Part shown: positions 25,915 through 34,794 of the stretch, piece after piece
How the letters are laid out: every line of letters begins with the position of its first letter
Numbering within the stretch: the stretch's first letter is position 1
Source: Prolixibacteraceae bacterium
Lineage (GTDB): Bacteria > Bacteroidota > Bacteroidia > Bacteroidales > Prolixibacteraceae
Assembly: GCA_025355875.1 (NCBI GenBank)
Contig: JANXYV010000180.1
Coordinates: 1 to 53,410, forward strand
Direction: 5' to 3'
Length of the DNA: 53,410 bases
Program-made: the position numbers and the translations under genes
Notes under the pieces: model-generated
Database searches by the model: none
The model's input: only the letters and a program-made list of their open reading frames with translations
What the model was told of the DNA's origin: nothing

Positions 25915-25952
25915 GAAGATGGACAGTTTTTCGTCATCTTCCCTTTCTTATT
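25915..25952 (+). terminator. Possible terminator of the ROK gene
   Basis: GAAGATGGAC (25915-25924) pairs with GTCATCTTC (25933-25941) with one bulged base, followed by a C/T-rich tail. The stem is modest and the T-run is broken. Confidence 0.5.
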
Positions 25953-26032
25953 TTTCCTTAAAAAATGTTAATAGTTCAGGTTGTCTCGTTGAGTTTGTTT
26001 AGCTTCACCAACGAAACAATTAAAACAGAAGC

Positions 26033-26845
26033 TTGAAAAACCTGAAAAAACATATCTATTCCTGCCTTATTTTTCTCATTTCACTGAGCTTTTCTTCTCA
26101 AAAAGCTGAAGCCTCAGGAAGTCAGAAAAAGGTCAAATACAACTATCTTTTACACCTTCCGGAAGACTACGGGAAAGACCCCAATAAAAAATGGCCGGTC
26201 ATTTTTTACCTGCATGGCCGACATGCCAGCGGAAAACATTTGGAAAGCCTCGAGTGCTATGGTTTGCCCTATTATCTTCTGAAAGGCAAGAAGATTGATT
26301 TCATCGTGGTATCGCCACAATGCCCATGGAACAAAAACTGGTCGTCGGAAGACTGGTTCAATCCGGTTTACGACGAAGTGGCTGGCAAATTACAGGTTGA
26401 CGATTCGCGGATTTATCTGATGGGAATGAGTATGGGAGGTTTCGGTACCTGGGCTCTGGCCAACCGCATGCCCGATCGTTTTGCCGCTATTTCGCCGATG
26501 TGTGGTGGCGCCGATGTAAAATGGGCTGATAATTTAAGTAAAACTCCAACCTGGGTGTTTCATGGAACAGCCGACAACGAAATACCGATCAGCCGTTCGG
26601 AAGTCATGGTCAAAGCGCTTGAAAAACTGAAGGCTGAGGTGAAATATACCCGGCTGAAAAATCAGGGACACGACATTAGTAAGCAGTTTAATAACAACGA
26701 CTTGTACAGCTGGTTGCTGGAACATTCGATCAAAAAGGAACTGTTCTGGCATGAAACGCTGCCTTTCATGAAATCAGTGGTTGCCAAGCGAGTCGAAGTG
26801 ACTCCGCCATTCCGATCGCAACCCCGGTTGGCCATGCTGCCATGA
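26033..26845 (+). CDS. Secreted alpha/beta-hydrolase (esterase/PHB depolymerase-like)
   Basis: This 270-residue exported hydrolase has a signal peptide (hydrophobic stretch near 8-22, ending KAEAS). The alpha/beta fold shows the oxyanion region [12 protein letters not shown], the nucleophile elbow [10 protein letters not shown] (Ser as catalytic residue), GTADNEIPI with the acid Asp, and the catalytic His in NQGHDI. It resembles small phospholipase/carboxylesterase and acyl-esterase proteins that cleave ester side groups from polymers; the substrate is unknown. The start is TTG at 26033; no in-frame ATG precedes the signal peptide. The stop overlaps yidD by ATGA. Confidence 0.8.
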   Translation: MKNLKKHIYSCLIFLISLSFSSQKAEASGSQKKVKYNYLLHLPEDYGKDPNKKWPVIFYLHGRHASGKHLESLECYGLPYYLLKGKKIDFIVVSPQCPWNKNWSSEDWFNPVYDEVAGKLQVDDSRIYLMGMSMGGFGTWALANRMPDRFAAISPMCGGADVKWADNLSKTPTWVFHGTADNEIPISRSEVMVKALEKLKAEVKYTRLKNQGHDISKQFNNNDLYSWLLEHSIKKELFWHETLPFMKSVVAKRVEVTPPFRSQPRLAMLP

Positions 26846-27108
26846 AAACCATTTTTCGGTTCATCGTAAAAGGATTAGGTTGGATTTTCATGGTTCCAAT
26901 CTATTTCTACAAATATGCTGTTTCGCCGCTTACTTCACCTTCCTGCCGCCACGATCCGACCTGCTCTCAATATGCGATTGATGCCATCCGGATTCATGGA
27001 CCATTCAAAGGCTTTTGGCTGGGAACCAAACGAATAGCCAAATGTCATCCCTGGGGAACATCGGGTTACGATCCGGTCCCACCGAAGAAAGGGAAAAGTG
27101 GTCAGTGA
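26842..27108 (+). CDS. yidD: Membrane protein insertion efficiency factor YidD
   Basis: YidD is a small membrane-associated protein that assists YidC-dependent insertion. It has 88 residues, an N-terminal amphipathic/hydrophobic helix (about 5-25) and the family motifs [20 protein letters not shown], then [19 protein letters not shown] and [13 protein letters not shown]. In many bacteria it sits between rnpA and yidC; here it is translationally coupled to an esterase gene. The final GKSGQ tail is short. Confidence 0.94.
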   Translation: MKTIFRFIVKGLGWIFMVPIYFYKYAVSPLTSPSCRHDPTCSQYAIDAIRIHGPFKGFWLGTKRIAKCHPWGTSGYDPVPPKKGKSGQ

Positions 27109-27130
27109 TCAGTCACAGTATTCATGAGTG

Positions 27131-27222
27131 AAAGTCATTGATTGTCATTTGGTCATTCATGGTAAGAAAAATCATCGCCTGAACTGACTACGAATGATCA
27201 TCAATGACCACGAATGACAATT
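27131..27222. repeat. Intergenic GTCATT/AATGAC repeat cluster, with copy B
   Basis: AAAGTCATTGATTGTCATT (27131-27149) is the exact complement of 22046-22064. It is followed by TGGTCATTCATGG and, in reverse orientation, AATGATCATCAATGACC and ACGAATGACAA (to 27220). The opposed halves could fold into an imperfect hairpin between yidD and the metal transporter operon. Confidence 0.55.
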
Positions 27223-27248
27223 TTTTCTTTTCAATCCGGAAATCGAAC

Positions 27249-27256
27249 TATCTTTG
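27249..27256 (+). promoter_or_regulatory. Putative -7 promoter box of the metal transporter operon
   Basis: TATCTTTG matches TAnnTTTG, 36 bases before the ATG at 27293. No Zur or MntR operator was recognised. Confidence 0.55.
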
Positions 27257-27292
27257 GATGAAAATTTTTAATTCGCCACGGTTAGGCTTAGT

Positions 27293-28150
27293 ATGAAGAA
27301 ATTCATTTATCTGCTTGTTTTAGTCTTGTTTGCTTGTCAGGCAAAGAAGAAGGAAAATGCAAACATGGTTTCGGTGAGTATTCTACCGCAGAAATACCTG
27401 GTTGATCAGATTTCGGGTGGATTGGTCCGGGTCAATGTGCTGGTTATGCCGGGAAGTAGTCCCCACAATTACGAAGTTCTTCCGTCGCAGATGAAAGCAT
27501 TGGCTCAATCAAAAATCTGGCTGCAGATTGGCCTGCTCACCTTCGAAGATGCCTGGAAAGTGAAAATGGCCGAAATCAACAAAAACCTGGTGATTGCAAA
27601 TACTTCCGAAGGAATTTTGCCTATTGCCGGGCGGGAACACGAAGGAAGCAGCCGGGAACATGCTGAAGCTTTCGACCCGCATGTTTGGCTTGCACCGGCT
27701 GAGGTTAAAATCATGGCCGGAAACATCCTGAAAAACCTGACGCTTGCATTTCCTGAAAATGCTCCAGTTTTTACGGCCAATTATTCCCGCTTTATCCTGA
27801 AAATTGATTCACTTTCGGAACAAATTGCCCAAGAACTGAAGCCGCTGAAAACCCGTGAAATCCTGATTTTTCATCCGGCCCTGGCGTATTATGCGCGGCA
27901 GTATGGGCTGGAACAGATTCCGCTCGAACTCGATGGAAAGGAACCTTCACCGAAATACATGAAAGAAATTGTCGATCTGGCGCATGCAAAAAATATCCAC
28001 GTGGTTTTTATCCAGAAGGAATTTGACCCGGCATTTGCACGGCAGCTTTCCATCGAAATTGGGGGAGAAGTGGTCATTATCGATCCGCTCGACGTCAAAT
28101 GGGAAAAACAAATGCTCGACATCACCCACAAAATTGCCGCTCAGCGATGA
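27293..28150 (+). CDS. Metal ABC transporter substrate-binding lipoprotein (ZnuA/TroA-like)
   Basis: This 285-residue protein captures a transition metal (Zn or Mn) for the ABC importer. The lipobox LVLFAC gives Cys15. Likely ligands are His58 (SPHNYE), His130 (DPHVWL), His194 (FHPALAYY) and a late Asp in IDPLDVKW. A short His/Glu-rich loop precedes His130 (GREHEGSSREHAEAF), as in zinc-type ZnuA proteins but shorter. The last codons overlap the ATPase start (ATGA). Zinc is favoured by three His ligands and the loop, but manganese or iron cannot be excluded. Confidence 0.9.
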   Translation: MKKFIYLLVLVLFACQAKKKENANMVSVSILPQKYLVDQISGGLVRVNVLVMPGSSPHNYEVLPSQMKALAQSKIWLQIGLLTFEDAWKVKMAEINKNLVIANTSEGILPIAGREHEGSSREHAEAFDPHVWLAPAEVKIMAGNILKNLTLAFPENAPVFTANYSRFILKIDSLSEQIAQELKPLKTREILIFHPALAYYARQYGLEQIPLELDGKEPSPKYMKEIVDLAHAKNIHVVFIQKEFDPAFARQLSIEIGGEVVIIDPLDVKWEKQMLDITHKIAAQR

Positions 28151-28914
28151 AAAAACTCCTCGAGATAAAAGATCTTTCGGCCGGATATGATGGAAACATC
28201 GTGCTTGAGAAGGTTTCGCTGGACGTTTATTCCGGAGATTTTATCGGGATCATTGGCCCCAACGGCGGCGGAAAAACCACGCTGATCAAAACAATTCTCG
28301 GCCTGATCAAACCCATTTCCGGAGAAATGATTTTGCACATCAGCAAAACCAATATCGGCTATTTGCCACAAGTCAACCAGATCGACAAACGTTTCCCGAT
28401 TTCGGTGATTGATGTGGTGCGATCCGGAAAGTCGGATTCAGCCTTATTTTCGTCGTTCCGGAAAAACACAGCAGAAAAGGAAAAAGCAGAATCGCTGCTG
28501 GCCGAAATGGGTATTTCTGCCATTCGGAACAAGGCCATCGGAGAACTTTCCGGAGGACAAATGCAACGCGTATTTTTATGCCGTGCCTTGATGAATGAAC
28601 CTCAACTTTTGGTTCTGGACGAACCAGGCACCTATGTTGACAACAATTTTGAAGGCGAACTATACCTGAAACTCAAAGAACTGAATGAACAAATGGCCAT
28701 TCTGCTGATTTCGCACGACGTGGGAACCATTTCGTTTTTCGTAAAAACCATTGCCTGCGTGAACCGGAATCTGCACCATCATCCGAGCAACATCATCAGC
28801 GAAGAGCAACTGGCCTCGTATAACTGCCCGCTGCAAATCATAACCCATGGAACTATTCCGCACACCGTGCTGAAATTACACGACGAACACGAGCACCATG
28901 AACATACTCATTGA
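28147..28914 (+). CDS. Metal ABC transporter ATP-binding protein (ZnuC-like)
   Basis: This 255-residue ATPase powers metal import. It starts MKKLLEIKDLSAGYDG at 28147, overlapping the preceding stop by ATGA. Walker A GPNGGGKTTLIK, Q-loop YLPQVNQ, signature LSGGQMQRV, Walker B LLVLDEPGTYVD and the switch His in ISHDVG are all present. The C-terminus ends in a His-rich tail (HDEHEHHEHTH), which could buffer metal. The 3' end overlaps the permease gene by 17 bases. Confidence 0.95.
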   Translation: MKKLLEIKDLSAGYDGNIVLEKVSLDVYSGDFIGIIGPNGGGKTTLIKTILGLIKPISGEMILHISKTNIGYLPQVNQIDKRFPISVIDVVRSGKSDSALFSSFRKNTAEKEKAESLLAEMGISAIRNKAIGELSGGQMQRVFLCRALMNEPQLLVLDEPGTYVDNNFEGELYLKLKELNEQMAILLISHDVGTISFFVKTIACVNRNLHHHPSNIISEEQLASYNCPLQIITHGTIPHTVLKLHDEHEHHEHTH

Positions 28915-29722
28915 ACTGTTTTCGTACGACTTTTTTGTGAATGCGTTTCTGGCATCACTGCTCGCTGCCGTTTCGTGCGGAATTGTGGGCACCTACATCG
29001 TTTCGAGGCGGATCGTTTTCATCAGCGGCGGAATCACTCATGCATCGTTTGGAGGAATCGGGATGGGCTATTACCTGGGCATCAATCCGCTGGTTGGTGC
29101 AGGAATTTTTTCTGTGTTGTCCGGAATGGGAATTCAGCTTTTCAGCAGCAAAGGCAAGGTTCGCGAAGATTCGTCGATTGCCATCTGGTGGTCGCTGGGC
29201 ATGGCCATCGGGATTATTTTTGTCTACCTGACTCCGGGTTATGCACCGAACCTGATGAGTTACCTTTTTGGAAGTATTCTCACGGTTTCGACCGGAGAAC
29301 TCTGGCTGATGCTGGCACTGGCAATCGTCATCATTTTGTTTTTCACGTTTTTCTACCGTACTATTCTTTACATATCATTCGACGAGGATTTTGCAAAAAC
29401 CTCCGATCTGCCGGTGAATTTGTTCAATTATTTGCTGATGATCCTGATTTCGCTCACCATCGTGCTGAACATCCGGGTGGTCGGGATTATCCTGATTTTG
29501 TCGCTGTTGACTATTCCCCAGGCTACCGCCAATGTGTTGACCCGCGAATTTGGCCGGATGATGGTTTATTCTGTAGGATTTGCTTTTCTGGCCTCGTTCA
29601 TCGGGCTGCTGATTTCCTATTTTGCTGACATCCCTTCCGGAGCAACCATCATTTTCACGCAGGTTTTACTTTTCGGGATGGTGAAACTAATCCATGTATT
29701 TTTAACCAAAAAAACGCAATAA
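28898..29722 (+). CDS. Metal ABC transporter permease (ZnuB-like)
   Basis: This 274-residue inner-membrane protein has about eight hydrophobic helices and forms the metal channel. Family motifs: SRRIVFISGGITHASFGGIG, NLMSYLFGSIL and RVVGIILILSLLTIPQATA. The start MNILIELFSYDFF lies inside the His-tail codons of the ATPase gene (17-base overlap), indicating tight coupling. The lactonase-like gene follows after 13 bases, apparently in the same unit. Confidence 0.95.
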   Translation: MNILIELFSYDFFVNAFLASLLAAVSCGIVGTYIVSRRIVFISGGITHASFGGIGMGYYLGINPLVGAGIFSVLSGMGIQLFSSKGKVREDSSIAIWWSLGMAIGIIFVYLTPGYAPNLMSYLFGSILTVSTGELWLMLALAIVIILFFTFFYRTILYISFDEDFAKTSDLPVNLFNYLLMILISLTIVLNIRVVGIILILSLLTIPQATANVLTREFGRMMVYSVGFAFLASFIGLLISYFADIPSGATIIFTQVLLFGMVKLIHVFLTKKTQ

Positions 29723-29735
29723 ATATCTGACAACC

Positions 29736-30854
29736 ATGAAACTACTACTTCCATTTTTACTATTGTTTTTGTTCGAAACCGGTTTTTCCCAGGTTACCAA
29801 ATTGAATACCAGTCAAAGCTTTCAGTTTGTTGAAGGTCCGGTTTGGAATGGCAAAGGAGCGCTGTACTTCTCCGACATGAATGCCAAAAGAGTGTATAAA
29901 TATATTCCGGGTAAAGGATTTTCAGTGATCCGCAACGGCCAGACAACCAATGGTATGGCAATGGATAGTACGGGCAATCTGATGGTTTGTGAGCAGGGAC
30001 CCACTAACCAGGTGGTGCAGATGGATACCCTGGGCGTGGTAAAGAAAATCCTGGTGAACCGATACAACGGGAAATCCTTCAACAATCCGAACGATTTATG
30101 CATTGACAAAAAAGGCGGAATCTATTTTTCAGATCCTACTTGGAATGCACAGACACAGGATAAGCAGGCAGTTTATTACATCAAGCCAACAGGCGAATGT
30201 ATCCGCATCAATGGCGATTTTCAGAAGCCAAATGGAAATTGTCTTTCAACTGACAAGAAGTTGTTGTATGTGGATGATTCAAATGATAAGAATGTTTCGG
30301 TTTTTGATGTTCAGCCCGACGGAACTGCAATCAACAAGCGGGTTTTCTGTGTATTGAAAGCAAATCCGGGATCGGTGAGCGGAGCCGACGGGATGAGGAT
30401 TGATTCTGACGGAAATTTGTATATCGCCTCAGGAGTTGGAGTTCAGGTTTTCGATAAAAACGGAGTCGCAAAAAAAATTATTACGGTTCCGGAAACTGCT
30501 ACCAATGTGGCTTTCGGGGGCAAAGACCTAAAGACATTATTTATCACTGCTGGTACCAGTTTATATTCCACGCAGGTGGATATCCCCGGAAATCCGTTGT
30601 ACACTTCAGTAAGTGAATTGAAATCTCCTGATCTTGCTGTCTTTCCTAACCCAAGCAACGGAATTCTGCACATCGGACTCGAAAAGTACAGTTCGCTAAA
30701 AGTCTACAATGTTTCAGGACAGGAAGTCCGGTCAGAAAAAGGCGGTTCTGGCTCCAAACCTATCGACCTGAGATCCCTGCAAAATGGCTGGTATCTGGTG
30801 AAGGTCGAAGCCAATAAATCAATTTATACCACGAAATTTTTACTTCAGAATTAA
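29736..30854 (+). CDS. T9SS-exported SMP-30/gluconolactonase-like protein
   Basis: This 372-residue protein has a signal peptide (1-18, ending ETGFSQ), a six-bladed SMP-30/gluconolactonase propeller (about 22-275) and a type IX C-terminal sorting domain (about 298-372: VFPNPSNGILHIGL, LKVYNVSGQEV, GWYLVKVEANKS). Expected metal ligands of the family are present: Glu in FVEGPVW, Asn in NNPNDLCIDKKGG and Asp in SGADGMRIDSDGN. It would act as a metal-dependent lactonase or related hydrolase at the cell surface or outside. It follows a metal-importer permease by 13 bases, an unexpected neighbour. Confidence 0.85.
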   Translation: MKLLLPFLLLFLFETGFSQVTKLNTSQSFQFVEGPVWNGKGALYFSDMNAKRVYKYIPGKGFSVIRNGQTTNGMAMDSTGNLMVCEQGPTNQVVQMDTLGVVKKILVNRYNGKSFNNPNDLCIDKKGGIYFSDPTWNAQTQDKQAVYYIKPTGECIRINGDFQKPNGNCLSTDKKLLYVDDSNDKNVSVFDVQPDGTAINKRVFCVLKANPGSVSGADGMRIDSDGNLYIASGVGVQVFDKNGVAKKIITVPETATNVAFGGKDLKTLFITAGTSLYSTQVDIPGNPLYTSVSELKSPDLAVFPNPSNGILHIGLEKYSSLKVYNVSGQEVRSEKGGSGSKPIDLRSLQNGWYLVKVEANKSIYTTKFLLQN

Positions 30855-30875
30855 GACGTGTCAGGAGATTCGACA

Positions 30876-31046
30876 ATGGTCACCTGTCCTCATTGCGGAA
30901 AGAGCTGGGATAAAACTCAGCTCACCAAATCGTGCAGCAACTGTTTTGCATGCACCGGATGCGAGGCTTACATTTGTCCGGAATGCCGGTATGAAATTGT
31001 CGTGGTTCCTCCAAAACCTATGAAACGATCCGTAAGGGATAAATAG
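30876..31046 (+). CDS. Small zinc-ribbon protein
   Basis: This 56-residue protein starts MVTCPHCGKSWDKTQ, if the ATG at 30876 is used; a GTG at 30858 would add six residues. An AGGAG sequence at 30862-30866 supports the ATG, notable in a phylum where Shine-Dalgarno sites are rare. It has eight Cys: CPHC, then C-x2-C-x2-C-x2-C in SCSNCFACTGCEAYICPEC and a final CPEC pair. It probably binds two zinc ions, and ends in a basic tail. It starts 21 bases after the lactonase gene, so it likely belongs to the metal transporter unit. Function unknown. Confidence 0.75.
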   Translation: MVTCPHCGKSWDKTQLTKSCSNCFACTGCEAYICPECRYEIVVVPPKPMKRSVRDK

Positions 31047-31113
31047 TTCAGAAATTTTGTTTTTATGATCTTTTATCCCATTTTTGAATGCTCAAACCTA
31101 ACTAAACCAATGA

Positions 31114-33753
31114 ATGAACCTAAAATCAATCCTCTTCCTACTCATCTCACTAATTCTGATTTCCGGAGTTAATGCAAAAGATAATCCCAAAGACAGCGTT
31201 TCAACTCAAGCCAAAAAGCCTATCCAGTCTTATACCACAACCCGGTTGACTACAGCCAAACCTATCATTGATGGTGTTTTAAACGATGAATGCTGGAAAA
31301 CCGGTGAATGGGCCGGAAAATTTACACAATGGATCCCAAACGAAGGTGCCAAACCCAGTCAGGAAACGGAGTTTAAAATTTTATATGACGACAAGAACCT
31401 TTATGTCGCCTTGCGGGGATTTGATAAGGAACCTTCCAAAATTTCAAGAAAAGGTGGCCGACGGGATGAACTAATTGGAGATGCTATGGGTATTACGCTG
31501 GACAGTTACCACGATCAGCGCACCGGATTTGAATTTTCGGTGACTGCCGCCGGTCAGAAAGTAGACCTGATTGCGACCAACCCATTTAATTTTGATTTGA
31601 ACTGGAATGCGGTGTGGTACGTCAAAACTGGTCTCGAAGACTCAGCCTGGGTGGCAGAGTACGAGATTCCCCTGAGCCAACTCAGGTACAGCAACGAAAA
31701 AGAACAGGTCTGGGGGATGCATGTGTGGCGTTGGATCGACCGCCTTTCCGAGGAAAGTGATTGGGAGCTGCAGTCGTTGACCAGTCCTGGATTCTTGTAT
31801 TGTTTTGGTGAATTGCATGGGATAAAAGATTTGGTCAAGTCGAGACGTATAGAAATTATGCCGTATGCGGTGGCAAAGTTGAAAACGTTCGAAAAAGTGC
31901 CGGGAAACCCGTACGCTAATGATGGACACACTTTCATGGGAAATGCGGGTCTGGACGCAAAAATCGGATTATCAAGCAATTTTACGGCTGACCTTACGAT
32001 TAATCCCGATTTTGGACAAGTTGAAGCCGATCCCTCCGTGATGAATCTGACGGCTTTCGAAACTTTTTATGAAGAAAAGAGGCCTTTTTTTCTCGAGGGT
32101 AAAAATATCTTCAAATTTGATTTAGGTGACGACGATGTATTTTACAGCCGAAGGATCGGGCATTCTCCCGACTACCGCCCTGAACCTAAAGAAAATGAAT
32201 ACATCAAATACCCAGACAATACAACTATCATGAGCGCAGTGAAAGTGAGCGGAAAAAGTTCAAAGGGCCTGTCCGTAGGCGTTTTGCAAAGTATTACCGA
32301 TAACGAAAATGCACTTTTGTATTCGGGAGGGAAAGAGCAGAAAATTGGCGTTGAACCTTTGACCAGTTATACGGTGGGTCGGGTTCAGCAGGATTTTAAC
32401 AAAGGAACCTCTACCCTGGGAGGAATTTTTACTTCGACCAATCGATTTATTAATGAACCGGCTCTCGATTCGTTGAACAACCGAAACGCTTTTTCTGCCG
32501 GGTTCGATCTTTTACATCAATGGAAAGACAAGGAGTTCTATCTGGATGCCAAACTGATTGCCAGTTCAATCAATGGAAGTACCGATGCAATCAGTGCCCT
32601 GCAGCTTTCATCAGCACGGTATTATCAACGGCCCGATGCCACACATCTTGAATATAATCCTTCACTCACTCAGTTAAACGGACAAGGTGGACGAGTTAAA
32701 ATCGGTAAAGGAAGCAAAGGTTTGTGGAGATATTCTGCCGAAGTGAACTGGAAATCACCAGGACTGGATTTGAACGATGTTGGGTATATGCGTATGGCCG
32801 ACCTGGTTACCGAAGAGGTTGAACTTTCGTATTTTGTGAACCAACCGGTAGGGATTTTCAGGACTTACACGGCTGGAATTCACCAGAGTAACAATTGGGA
32901 TTATTCAATGACTTACTTGAATTCCGGACTTTTCCTTACCGGATCGATGGAATTTCTAAACCGTTGGAAGGTTTCTCCTTCGGTAACGTTCCGTAACGAA
33001 TCGCTGGATACCCGCCTGCTTCGTGGCGGAAACGCAATTCTCCTTCCTGCGCTTTGGGAAGGCACACTTGCAATTAATTCCGACATTTCCAGGAAGTTTT
33101 ATGGCACGTTATCAGGAACTTATTCGGCTGCCAGGGAAGATGCTTACCAACAACTGAACGCTGTAGTGTCATTAACCGTCATTCCGTTTAATGTGCTGAA
33201 ACTTACAGCAAGCTTGAATTATGCCCAAAACAGTGATGAACTCCAATATGTTGAAACCAAGCCTCTGAATGGAACCACTAAATACATTATGGGTCTCATT
33301 AATCAAAGTACTTTGGGTGCTACCTTCCGGGTCGATTACAATATTACTCCTGAACTTTCGCTTCAGTATTACGGAAGTCCGTTCTCGTCGGTAGGAAAAT
33401 ATTCTGAGCTGAAGGAAATTACCGATCCGAAGGCAGGCAATTATGCAGACCGGTTCGCTCTGCTGGAGACCACATTTTCAGAATCAGATAATTCGTATCA
33501 GGTTCCGGCCAAAGGTGACGATCCTGCCTACTCGATTCACAACCCTGATTTCACATTTTCACAATTCCGGTCCAACCTTGTCTTTCGCTGGGAATACCGC
33601 CCGGGATCGCAATTGTATTTTGTCTGGGCCAACGAACGCACCCTTTGGAAAAACAACAGTCAGGCATCGGTTGGCAATGCAATGAGCCAACTTGGCAATG
33701 TCTATCCAAACAACATTTTTCAAATCAAACTGAGCTACTGGTTTTCATTGTAA
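31114..33753 (+). CDS. DUF5916 outer-membrane protein with CBM9-like N-terminal domain
   Basis: This 879-residue protein has a signal peptide (1-21, ending GVNA), then a CBM9-like beta-sandwich (about 40-230: AKPIIDGVLNDECWKTGEW, ILYDDKNLYVALRGFD, AGQKVDLIATNPFNFDLNWN) and a C-terminal DUF5916 domain that looks like an outer-membrane beta-barrel (FTADLTINPDFGQVEADPS, FFLEGKNIFKF; ends in an aromatic YWFSL). The family is abundant in Bacteroidetes; function is unknown, with a role in surface glycan or peptide binding only guessed. It is monocistronic and ends at a bidirectional terminator. Confidence 0.88.
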   Translation: MNLKSILFLLISLILISGVNAKDNPKDSVSTQAKKPIQSYTTTRLTTAKPIIDGVLNDECWKTGEWAGKFTQWIPNEGAKPSQETEFKILYDDKNLYVALRGFDKEPSKISRKGGRRDELIGDAMGITLDSYHDQRTGFEFSVTAAGQKVDLIATNPFNFDLNWNAVWYVKTGLEDSAWVAEYEIPLSQLRYSNEKEQVWGMHVWRWIDRLSEESDWELQSLTSPGFLYCFGELHGIKDLVKSRRIEIMPYAVAKLKTFEKVPGNPYANDGHTFMGNAGLDAKIGLSSNFTADLTINPDFGQVEADPSVMNLTAFETFYEEKRPFFLEGKNIFKFDLGDDDVFYSRRIGHSPDYRPEPKENEYIKYPDNTTIMSAVKVSGKSSKGLSVGVLQSITDNENALLYSGGKEQKIGVEPLTSYTVGRVQQDFNKGTSTLGGIFTSTNRFINEPALDSLNNRNAFSAGFDLLHQWKDKEFYLDAKLIASSINGSTDAISALQLSSARYYQRPDATHLEYNPSLTQLNGQGGRVKIGKGSKGLWRYSAEVNWKSPGLDLNDVGYMRMADLVTEEVELSYFVNQPVGIFRTYTAGIHQSNNWDYSMTYLNSGLFLTGSMEFLNRWKVSPSVTFRNESLDTRLLRGGNAILLPALWEGTLAINSDISRKFYGTLSGTYSAAREDAYQQLNAVVSLTVIPFNVLKLTASLNYAQNSDELQYVETKPLNGTTKYIMGLINQSTLGATFRVDYNITPELSLQYYGSPFSSVGKYSELKEITDPKAGNYADRFALLETTFSESDNSYQVPAKGDDPAYSIHNPDFTFSQFRSNLVFRWEYRPGSQLYFVWANERTLWKNNSQASVGNAMSQLGNVYPNNIFQIKLSYWFSL

Positions 33754-33759
33754 AATAAT

Positions 33760-33803
33760 AAAAAGAGACCGGCTCAAAATAATTTTTGAGCCGGTCTCTT
33801 TTT
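33760..33803. terminator. Bidirectional terminator between convergent genes
   Basis: A perfect 20-bp stem (33760-33779 with 33784-33803, loop TAAT, core GAGACCGGCTC) has A-run and T-run flanks, so it can work on both strands for the DUF5916 gene and the phospholipase-like gene. Confidence 0.93.
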
Positions 33804-33848
33804 CGCTGGGTTGATTTTTTCGTTATTTCAATTTTTAATGGTCAAAAT

Positions 33849-34682
33849 CTATTTTTTCACTTCAGGCATTTTAGGTTTCCCTGCTTCGAGCCAGGCGGTG
33901 TAAATAAACCTGGATAATGTTTTTGACGATTCTTCAAGTAGCTTGTTGGTAAACACATTGGTTTTTGCCCAAAGTTTTTGGTAGTAAACATCGTTATATT
34001 GCTTGCCTGCCATCTCGAAAGCCGTGCTGTCGGCCTGAAGTAATATTGCGACATACGAATAGTTGGCGTACAGGTAATTGAAAATATAGTTTTTAATTTT
34101 TTTTACCCTGTGGATTTGGGCATGTTTAAATCTTATGCTGTCGATATACTGGTTGATCATGTTCGATTCGTATCGGGAGTGAATTCCTTTTTGTCCGCTC
34201 AACTGACCATTGTAATTGGCGGTGATATGCAACGGCATATATCCGTCGGCAACATAATGGCCCAGATCGGCGGCAGTCAGTTCAGCCTGTTCCCAGCTAC
34301 CGGTTTTAAAGTTGTGAACCAGTGCTTCGTAGGTTGAATCGGTTACCCAGGGCAAGGTACCGTTTTTCATGACCTTTTCTTTTCCGTATTGCGTGCAGGC
34401 AGTATCGAAATTCTCAGCAATCTTATGTGCTTTCACAAAATCGTCATAGATATCCATGTCGATAAAGTGTTTGACAAATTCATTGTGGTCTGTTTTCTTC
34501 CTTTGGTCGGCATCCGAAGCGTGATCGCCCAGAAATGGCGCCCATTCCTGAAGAAAATGAATTTTTCCCGGGAAATACTCCACACACGATGAGTTGATTT
34601 TTTGGTGCGCTTTTTCGCCCCAACTGCACAGGCTGACAAAAAGAATGAACAGAATCGGATAACTGATCAGGGAATTTTTCAT
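33849..34682 (-). CDS. Zinc-dependent phospholipase C/S1-P1 nuclease-like protein
   Basis: This 277-residue exported protein has a signal peptide (about 1-19) followed directly by a Trp (CSWGEKAHQKIN), the N-terminal zinc ligand in this fold. Other ligand candidates: Asp/His in LGDHASDADQRKKTDHNEF, and DLGHYVADGYMPLHITANYNG, the hallmark of the zinc-dependent phospholipase C family. It may hydrolyse phospholipids or nucleic acids; family members in Bacteroidetes are uncharacterised. It is transcribed on the minus strand after the terminator of the upstream TonB receptor gene, so it has its own promoter. Confidence 0.83.
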   Translation of the reverse strand: MKNSLISYPILFILFVSLCSWGEKAHQKINSSCVEYFPGKIHFLQEWAPFLGDHASDADQRKKTDHNEFVKHFIDMDIYDDFVKAHKIAENFDTACTQYGKEKVMKNGTLPWVTDSTYEALVHNFKTGSWEQAELTAADLGHYVADGYMPLHITANYNGQLSGQKGIHSRYESNMINQYIDSIRFKHAQIHRVKKIKNYIFNYLYANYSYVAILLQADSTAFEMAGKQYNDVYYQKLWAKTNVFTNKLLEESSKTLSRFIYTAWLEAGKPKMPEVKK

Positions 34683-34707
34683 ATCATTTCAAAACATATC
34701 AGACAAA

Positions 34708-34744
34708 AAGAAGAGGCTGGACATTAGTGAATCAGCCTCTTCTT
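34708..34744 (-). terminator. Intrinsic terminator of the TonB receptor gene
   Basis: AAGAAGAGGCTG (34708-34719) pairs with CAGCCTCTTCTT (34733-34744). On the minus strand the stem runs into TTTTTGTCTG. Confidence 0.85.
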
Positions 34745-34794
34745 CTCTATTTATACTTACGGTTCGAATTTAAAATATAACCTATACAAACCTA

